Shown here: piece after piece, positions 34,726 to 39,552 of the stretch
How positions within the stretch are numbered: the first letter of the stretch is position 1
Layout: each line of letters begins with the position of its first letter
DNA from: Sphingomonas asaccharolytica NBRC 15499
GTDB lineage: Bacteria > Pseudomonadota > Alphaproteobacteria > Sphingomonadales > Sphingomonadaceae
Assembly (NCBI RefSeq): GCF_001598355.1
Contig: NZ_BCYU01000041.1
Location: 1 to 39,552 of the forward strand
Direction of reading: 5' to 3'
Length of the DNA stretch: 39,552 nucleotides
Program-made: the position numbers and the translations under genes
The notes under the pieces: generated by a model
Told to the model about the DNA's origin: nothing
Databases searched by the model: none
Seen by the model: the letters and a program-made list of their open reading frames with translations, nothing else

Positions 34726-35897
34726 GCCAACTCGAAACGGATCGGGGCGGCCAGCGCTCCGATCTCTGGGAAGCGCGTTGGTTTGGGCTCGCCGTCGAGG
34801 GCGAAGCCGGGCGCGGCCGCCAGCAATTCCTCGATCGCGACGATCAGTTCGAGCCGTCCGAGCGCCGCGCCGACACACATATGCGGCCCTCGCCCGAACG
34901 CGATCGAGTCTTTCATGTTGGGGCGGTCGAGAACGAATTCCTCGGGATTTTCGAAGACGTCGGGATCGCGGTTGGCGGAAGCATAGACCAATGCGATCGG
35001 TTCCCCCGCCGGAATCGTGCGCCCGCGGATCGTGACGTCGCACACGGCGGTACGGGCGAATCCGCGATAGGGGGTATAAAGCCGCAGGAACTCGTCGATC
35101 GCCGCCGGGACCAGTTGGGGATCGGCGCGCAGCCGGGCCTGCAAGTCGGGATGGCGCGACAGATGGATGGCGATCGATCCGATCATCACGGTCGGCGCGA
35201 TCAGGCCGACGACCAGCACTTGGCGGATCGTGCCGACGATCATCTCGTCGGGAAGCGGTTCCCCGTCGACGCGGGTCGCGAGCAGCGCGCTGGTCGCATC
35301 CTCATCGACCGGCAGGGGGTTCGCCTTGCGGTCGGCGACCACGTTCCGCGCCATGTCGTAGAGCAACAGGCTGGTTTCCTTGGTCGCGTCCATGTCGTTC
35401 GACTGGACTGCGATATTATAGCGCCGACCGACCTGGGTCAGTGCCTCGATCGCTTCCGGCGACAGGTTCATCCAATGGGCGAATACCTCGACCGGCATGT
35501 GTGCGGAGAAGTCCGCGCAAACGTCGCCGCCGCCCTTTGCGACCATCGCGGCGAGCAGACGCCGGCACGAGGCGCGGATGGCGGGCTCGAGCGCGGCGGT
35601 CTTGCGCTCGGTCAGGAGCGGCGCGAGGGCGCGGCGATAAGGCGTGTGTTCCGGCGGATCGAGATGGAGCGGCGGGCGGCGGCCAGTGAAGGCTACTTTC
35701 GGCACGACGTTCTGTTTCGAGGTGATGAAGGTCTGCGAATCGGTTGCCGCCGCAACCACGTCGTCATGCTTCATCAATGCCCAGAACCCGCCCCATGCCT
35801 CGCTGTGCGCCACCGGGCATTGCTCGCGCAGGCGCCGGTAATCGGCGTGGGCGCTGTCGAAGGTTTCCGCGGCGAGGGGGTCGAAATCCTGGGTCAT
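34722..35897 (-). CDS. Cytochrome P450 with altered I-helix motif
   Basis: This is a 391-residue soluble bacterial P450. The HLDPPEH segment (78-84), the ExxR pair Glu 269/Arg 272 and the haem loop FGRGPHMCVG with Cys 341 are intact. The I-helix, normally A/G-G-x-D/E-T-T, reads VGLIAPTV (230-237), so the acid is replaced by Ile 233 and the alcohol by Ala 234, with Thr 236 two residues later. These residues normally deliver protons to the iron-bound oxygen, so the enzyme may use another route or favour a different chemistry such as O-dealkylation. It is the first gene of the operon ending with the tannase-family gene; its promoter contains a LacI-type operator. Ferredoxin and reductase partners are not in the window. 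Confidence 0.93.
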   Translation of the reverse strand: MTQDFDPLAAETFDSAHADYRRLREQCPVAHSEAWGGFWALMKHDDVVAAATDSQTFITSKQNVVPKVAFTGRRPPLHLDPPEHTPYRRALAPLLTERKTAALEPAIRASCRRLLAAMVAKGGGDVCADFSAHMPVEVFAHWMNLSPEAIEALTQVGRRYNIAVQSNDMDATKETSLLLYDMARNVVADRKANPLPVDEDATSALLATRVDGEPLPDEMIVGTIRQVLVVGLIAPTVMIGSIAIHLSRHPDLQARLRADPQLVPAAIDEFLRLYTPYRGFARTAVCDVTIRGRTIPAGEPIALVYASANRDPDVFENPEEFVLDRPNMKDSIAFGRGPHMCVGAALGRLELIVAIEELLAAAPGFALDGEPKPTRFPEIGALAAPIRFELA

Positions 35898-35919
35898 TAG
35901 TTATGCCCTTAAACAATTA

Positions 35920-35933
35920 TGAAAGCGCTTGCA
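35920..35933. promoter_or_regulatory. LacI-type operator, site C, between P450 and LacI genes
   Basis: The sequence TGAAAGCGCTTGCA is the best match to the consensus palindrome (one mismatch between halves). It lies in the 83-base gap between the P450 start (35897) and the LacI-family start (35981), so it can control both, including the regulator itself. On the leftward strand CATAAT (35922-35917) is a possible -10 box that the operator overlaps. Confidence 0.75.
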
Positions 35934-35980
35934 ACAGTCACCCTTTCCTTGCTGCCCAGGTCACGGCATGATCGGTCGCG

Positions 35981-36982
35981 ATGAGCAGGACGCAGCGAGC
36001 CCCACGATTGGAAGAGGTAGCCACGCTCGCCGGCGTGTCGGCGGCGACGGTGTCGCGCTATATCAACAATCCGGAAGTGGTCGCGGCGGCGACCGGTCTT
36101 CGCATCCAGGCGGCGATTGACGAGACGGGCTATCTGCCCAATCTCAACGCCGGTGCGCTGGCATCGAGCCGGTCCAGGCTGATCGCCACGTTGGTGCCCG
36201 ACATCGCGCAGTCGATCTTCAACGACACGATCGAGGCGATGATCGACGAATTGTCGAATGACGGCAACAGCGTGATGCTCTCCTTGACCGGCGCCGACAA
36301 CAATCGCCTCATCGCGCAGATCAACGCCGCTTTGTCGCGTCGGGTCGACGCGATCATCCTGACCGGCATCGTCACCGACGCGGAGACCCGCGACCGTCTG
36401 CGCTCGTTACCGGTCACGGTGATCGAGACCTGGGGCCTGCCGGACGAGCCGATCGATGTCGCAATCGGCTTTTCGCATTCGGCGGCGGGCGATGCGATGG
36501 CGCGCTTCCTGCGGTCACGCGGCTATCGCCGGCCGCATCTGATCGTGCCCAATTCGACCCGATCGCAACGCCGGGCCGGAGGCTTCGTGCGGCGCTGGAT
36601 GGAGGAGGGCGGCGACGAGCCGACCCGGCTGGAAGTCAACGTTCCCAGCCATTTCGGCCAGGGACGGCTGAGCTTTCGCGCGCTGACCGATTTGCCGGCG
36701 ATGCCCGACGTGGTGGTGTGCGGATCGGACTGGATCGCGCAAGGATTGATCGTGGAGGCGCAAGCGGCCGGGGTCCGCGTACCCGACAAGCTGGCGGTGA
36801 CCGGCTTCGGCAATTTGCGCATGGCGGGCGATATGCGGCCGACCATCACGTCGGTCGACGTCGACGGTGCCCGCATCGCCCGCGAGATGATCCGCGTGCT
36901 GCGCGAGCGTGCCGCCGGCAAGACGATCACAGAGCGACGCATCGACGTCGGGTCCAGGATCATCGCGCGCGAAAGCGCTTGA
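35981..36982 (+). CDS. LacI-family transcriptional regulator
   Basis: This is a 333-residue LacI/GalR-type regulator. The N-terminal helix-turn-helix (VATLAGVSAATVSRYINNP) and the hinge helix (NLNAGALAS) are canonical, and the periplasmic-binding-protein-like core follows, with the VIETWGLP and VCGSDWIAQG segments. The final residues (VDGARIAREMIRVL) form the usual C-terminal helix. No clear ribosome site precedes ATG 35981. Because the operator palindrome lies upstream of this gene, over its own stop codon and at three other promoters in the window, it is the obvious local regulator. The effector is unknown; it is usually a sugar or sugar acid in this family. Confidence 0.93.
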   Translation: MSRTQRAPRLEEVATLAGVSAATVSRYINNPEVVAAATGLRIQAAIDETGYLPNLNAGALASSRSRLIATLVPDIAQSIFNDTIEAMIDELSNDGNSVMLSLTGADNNRLIAQINAALSRRVDAIILTGIVTDAETRDRLRSLPVTVIETWGLPDEPIDVAIGFSHSAAGDAMARFLRSRGYRRPHLIVPNSTRSQRRAGGFVRRWMEEGGDEPTRLEVNVPSHFGQGRLSFRALTDLPAMPDVVVCGSDWIAQGLIVEAQAAGVRVPDKLAVTGFGNLRMAGDMRPTITSVDVDGARIAREMIRVLRERAAGKTITERRIDVGSRIIARESA

Positions 36983-37017
36983 AATCGCTTGCATGGAATA
37001 GATCGGCGTTTCAGTAT
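36970..37017 (+). promoter_or_regulatory. Double LacI-type operator, sites D and E, and promoter for the 37045 hydrolase
   Basis: Two overlapping palindromes, CGAAAGCGCTTGAA (36970-36983) and TGAAATCGCTTGCA (36980-36993), are offset by 10 bases, about one helical turn. The first covers the LacI stop codon. The second ends in a -35 box TTGCAT (36989-36994) with a 17-base spacer to CAGTAT (37012-37017), the same layout as at site B. Confidence 0.7.
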
Positions 37018-37032
37018 TGTCGCATAACAATA
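37015..37032. repeat. Inverted repeat TATTGT-CGCATA-ACAATA
   Basis: Perfect 6-base arms with a 6-base spacer lie between the promoter and the ribosome site (TGGAGAGG) of the 37045 hydrolase. The first arm overlaps the candidate -10 box. This could be a second regulator's site or a weak leader hairpin. No gene for a matching regulator is identified. Confidence 0.4.
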
Positions 37033-37044
37033 TTGGAGAGGTCT

Positions 37045-38022
37045 ATGAACGCGTGGATTCGCGTGGCGGGCGGGGTAGGGATCGCGGGTCTGGCAGCGGC
37101 GGCAGTCGCGCAGGTCAAGATAGATCCCGCGCTCGCCAACGAAGTGGCCGCGATGCGCGACGCCTATAACAAGATGCCCGATACGCCGGGCACTGGCCCC
37201 TATCGGGCGGTCAAGGAGACCGCGACGGCCTTGCCCGATCATGTCGTCTACCGCCCGGCCGACCTGTCGCGGTTCGGACCCAGCCGGAAGCTCGGCGTCC
37301 TGGTCTGGGGCAATGGCGGGTGCTCCGATGACGGCGCCAGCGCGCGCCTCCATCTCGAGGAGATCGCGTCGCACGGATATATCGCCGTCGCGCCGGGTGG
37401 CGTCCATAGCGGCCCCGGCGCGACCGCCGAGCCGCCGCGCCCCCAGCCGACTGCGTCGGCCGGGCTGCCGCCGGTGGCGACAACCTACAAGGACGTGCTC
37501 GCCGGGCTCGACTGGGTGCTGGCCGAGAATGGGCGCAAGGGCAGCCCGCTTTATGGCAAGGTCGATCCCGCGATGGTTGCGGTCGCCGGGCATAGCTGCG
37601 GCGGCCTACAGGCACTGCAAATTGCGGGCGATCAGCGGATCAAGGCGGTCATCATCAACAATAGCGGCATCTTCGCCGACAATTCCCAGCCGATCTCCGG
37701 CATCCATGTCGAAAAATCGCTGCTCAAGACGTTGCACACGCCGGTCATCTACATTCTCGGTGGTCCCAAGGACATCGCCTATCCCAATGGCATGGACGAC
37801 TTCGCCAAGATTGATACGGTGCCGGCGATGGTCGCCAACCTGCCGGTCGGGCATCTCGGGACGTTCGCCAAGCCCAATGGCGGCGTCGTGGCAAGCGTCT
37901 CGGTCGATTGGCTCGATTGGCAGCTCAAGGGCGACAAACAGGCGGCCAAGCGGTTCAAGGGCAAGGATTGCGGGCTGTGTACCGACCCCGCCTGGAGCGT
38001 CGAGCGCAAGGGGATCGACTGA
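37045..38022 (+). CDS. Exported alpha/beta hydrolase
   Basis: This is a 325-residue alpha/beta hydrolase. A signal segment (GGVGIAGLAAAAVAQ) opens the protein, with ATG 37045 behind a GGAGAGG ribosome site. The nucleophile is Ser 184 in AGHSCGG, with the strand LGVLVWGNGGC before it supplying the oxyanion region. A later GGPKDIAYP segment gives the probable Asp and VGHLGTF the probable His. It resembles secreted poly(hydroxyalkanoate)- or chlorophyllase-like hydrolases in overall layout, but I would not name a substrate. Two LacI-type operators and a shared promoter layout tie it to the LacI regulon. It ends 3 bases before the stop of the convergent hydrolase gene. Confidence 0.88.
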   Translation: MNAWIRVAGGVGIAGLAAAAVAQVKIDPALANEVAAMRDAYNKMPDTPGTGPYRAVKETATALPDHVVYRPADLSRFGPSRKLGVLVWGNGGCSDDGASARLHLEEIASHGYIAVAPGGVHSGPGATAEPPRPQPTASAGLPPVATTYKDVLAGLDWVLAENGRKGSPLYGKVDPAMVAVAGHSCGGLQALQIAGDQRIKAVIINNSGIFADNSQPISGIHVEKSLLKTLHTPVIYILGGPKDIAYPNGMDDFAKIDTVPAMVANLPVGHLGTFAKPNGGVVASVSVDWLDWQLKGDKQAAKRFKGKDCGLCTDPAWSVERKGID

Positions 38023-38025
38023 CCT

Positions 38026-39303
38026 TCATCGGCACGCCCCGCCGCGCAGGCAAGGGCGCGACATTGGCGGCGGGGTGTAAGCGACGAAGCGTGCCGGCGA
38101 CTTGGACCAATGGCGGCTCGCGATGCGCGTCTCGATCGTCGCGATGGCGTCCGCGATGGTCGCCGCGTCGAAGCTGCAATGTCCCGATCCCGCGACATAA
38201 AGGGCGCGGACATTGGCAGGCTGGTTACGGGAAGCAGCCTCGACATAAGCGCGCTGCAACGAGGGAGATGTCACGCCATCGCCGATATTCTGGACGGCGA
38301 GCAGCGGTACGCGCGGTCGGGCGTTGGGGGTATAATTGGCGGTCATCCATTTCACCGCCGTGGAATCGGCGGCGATACGCTTGCCGGCGTTGAGCCGGGC
38401 GAGGTCGGCGTCGAGGTTGAGCCCTGCCGCTTTGTACAATGCGCGTACCATCGTGCCGCGGCCCGTTGCCGCGAGCTGGCGGCGATAATCGACCCCGACA
38501 TTCCACGAGAAATTGCCGCCGGCGCGGTGCTCTTGGTCGGTTCTGGGAAGGAAGACACCCATGACGAACGCGTTGGCGATATTGGTCTGTTGCTTGTCAT
38601 AGTCGACATCGCCCGGTCGTTCGCCGCCGGTCCAGCCGGGAATGCCGGCGAGCACGCCAGCCAGCGCGACGCGCGCCCGGCCTTGCGGGGTCGCTTGCGC
38701 CTCGGTCAACGCCTTGGCGACCCGCGCGGCATTGGTGCGGTCGTCGGCGATTTCGGTCACGCGGATATCGGAGTTTGGGGCGAGCAGCGTGCGGAACGCA
38801 TAAGCGCCGTCGAGCCCCATGTTCATCATGCCGACGGCGCCCCCGATCGATCCGCATAAGGCGATCCCGCCGTCCAGCCCGCTGTCGGGGTGCTCGACCA
38901 TCGCGGTCGTGACGAGCGCGCCCATTGACGCTCCCCAGGCGATTACGCGCCTGGGCTTGCCGAATTTCGCGGTAAAGGCCGCAATCGTGTCGAGCTGATC
39001 CTGCGGCGCGGTGTCGAGCGCCCAGCCGGCAGTGGCATAGCTCGATCCCGCCAAGGCAAAACCTCGGCGCAGCAAGTCGGCGCGATATTGGGCCGGCGCA
39101 TCGTCGGCTGCCGCTTTCCTGAAGCTGTAGCCATGCCCCCAAACCAGCAAGGTGCCGTTCCAGTTCGCCGGCACCGTCGCGCGCCAGTCGGCGCCATCGA
39201 TCAGCGTCCCGGCCGCGCTGCGCTCCAGGGCGGCCTGAGGCATGCCGGCGACCGGGACGGCGAGGCACGGGACGAGGGTGAGGACTGCCAATATGCGGCG
39301 CAT
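38026..39303 (-). CDS. Exported alpha/beta hydrolase, prolyl-oligopeptidase-like
   Basis: This is a 425-residue secreted hydrolase. ATG 39303 follows a GGAGAGAG ribosome site; the longer frame from 39360 would add an Arg-rich stretch before the signal peptide and is unlikely. The signal is LAVLTLVPCLAVPVAG. The oxyanion region is LLVWGHGYS and the nucleophile Ser 126 in WGASMGAL. A GDGVTSPS segment and GSGHCSFD near the end carry the likely Asp and His. It is convergent with the hydrolase at 37045 and divergent from the aldehyde dehydrogenase at 39408. The substrate is unknown. Confidence 0.87.
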   Translation of the reverse strand: MRRILAVLTLVPCLAVPVAGMPQAALERSAAGTLIDGADWRATVPANWNGTLLVWGHGYSFRKAAADDAPAQYRADLLRRGFALAGSSYATAGWALDTAPQDQLDTIAAFTAKFGKPRRVIAWGASMGALVTTAMVEHPDSGLDGGIALCGSIGGAVGMMNMGLDGAYAFRTLLAPNSDIRVTEIADDRTNAARVAKALTEAQATPQGRARVALAGVLAGIPGWTGGERPGDVDYDKQQTNIANAFVMGVFLPRTDQEHRAGGNFSWNVGVDYRRQLAATGRGTMVRALYKAAGLNLDADLARLNAGKRIAADSTAVKWMTANYTPNARPRVPLLAVQNIGDGVTSPSLQRAYVEAASRNQPANVRALYVAGSGHCSFDAATIADAIATIETRIASRHWSKSPARFVAYTPPPMSRPCLRGGACR

Positions 39304-39407
39304 GCGCTCTCTCCGATCGCGTCGTCGGATTCGATGTCCGCGACGATTGGTGTTGCGCATAACGATAGACTAAGCTATCTCATATAACAATAATGAAGGA
39401 GAGCGCC
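39304..39407. promoter_or_regulatory. Divergent promoter region with inverted repeat
   Basis: This 104-base gap separates the hydrolase gene from the aldehyde dehydrogenase gene. It is AT-rich on its right side and contains the inverted repeat GATAG-ACTAAG-CTATC (39364-39379), next to a CATAAC element (39358-39363). No LacI-type operator is seen. Promoter boxes cannot be placed with confidence. Confidence 0.4.
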
Positions 39408-39552
39408 TTGGCAACTTCCGTGGACATGCTGATCGCCGGTGAGAGCCGTCCCGCTGCCGCGACATTCGATCGCCTCAATCCCGTGACGGGGGAGGTCGCG
39501 ACGCGCGCGGCTGCCGCGATCGCGGCCGACGCAGCGGCCGCCGCCGATGCCG
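39408..39552 (+). CDS. Aldehyde dehydrogenase, N-terminal part (runs off window)
   Basis: The visible 48 residues match the N-terminus of NAD(P)-dependent aldehyde dehydrogenases: MLIAGESRPAAATFDRLNPVTGE, followed by an Ala-rich helix. TTG 39408 follows an AAGGAGAG box at about 5 bases and is preferred; ATG 39393 is in the same frame but has no ribosome site. The active-site Cys and Glu lie beyond the window. In this setting it would oxidise an aldehyde released by upstream steps, for example by the P450 or a hydrolase, to an acid; this is inference. Confidence 0.8.
   Translation, partial: MATSVDMLIAGESRPAAATFDRLNPVTGEVATRAAAAIAADAAAAADA

Overview
The window is about 39.5 kb of GC-rich DNA with dense coding, frequent 4-base start/stop overlaps, three TonB-dependent receptors, small MarR and LacI regulators and several secreted esterase-like hydrolases. 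This style fits an aerobic alphaproteobacterium of the Sphingomonadaceae type. That placement is inferred from gene content and style; no rRNA or other marker gene is present. No tRNA, rRNA, CRISPR array or insertion sequence was seen. The region reads as a catabolic island for uptake and breakdown of organic acids or esters.

Layout. (1) 1-2359: two Gfo/Idh/MocA oxidoreductases, the first cut by the window edge, followed by a broken acyl-CoA synthetase remnant (2360-2916). (2) 2945-6826: a divergent pair, MFS transporter plus CapA-like protein leftward and an MmgE/PrpD protein rightward. (3) 6909-12624: a TonB receptor, a secreted two-haem c-type cytochrome, a small OmpA-like protein and a MetE-like methyltransferase. 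(4) 12649-22984: a MarR regulator divergent from an eight-gene operon (TRAP transporter DctQ-, DctM- and DctP-like, four class III CoA-transferase-like proteins, and a fused 2-hydroxyacyl-CoA dehydratase-like protein). All seven junctions overlap by exactly 4 bases. (5) 23058-28197, leftward: MarR regulator, CocE/NonD hydrolase, TonB receptor. (6) 28298-35897, leftward: cytochrome P450, second CapA-like protein, multipass membrane protein, TonB receptor, tannase-family esterase. (7) 35981-39552: LacI-family regulator, two secreted alpha/beta hydrolases and the start of an aldehyde dehydrogenase.

Regulation. A LacI-type palindrome (consensus TGAAAGCGCTTGCA) lies at 5405, 6827, 35920, 36970 and 36980. 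These sites flank the LacI gene, the P450 operon, the MFS/CapA-MmgE/PrpD pair, the first TonB receptor and the 37045 hydrolase. This suggests one local regulon running through blocks 2, 3, 6 and 7. Blocks 4 and 5 instead carry their own MarR genes.

The most unusual part is the eight-gene operon. Its last product has the two-subunit architecture of oxygen-sensitive [4Fe-4S] 2-hydroxyacyl-CoA dehydratases fused into one chain, but the cysteines expected to hold the clusters are absent and no activase gene is nearby. One of its four CoA-transferase paralogues also lacks the catalytic aspartate. This looks like an undescribed CoA-dependent acid pathway that uses the dehydratase fold without iron-sulfur chemistry. 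The substrate cannot be read from the sequence.
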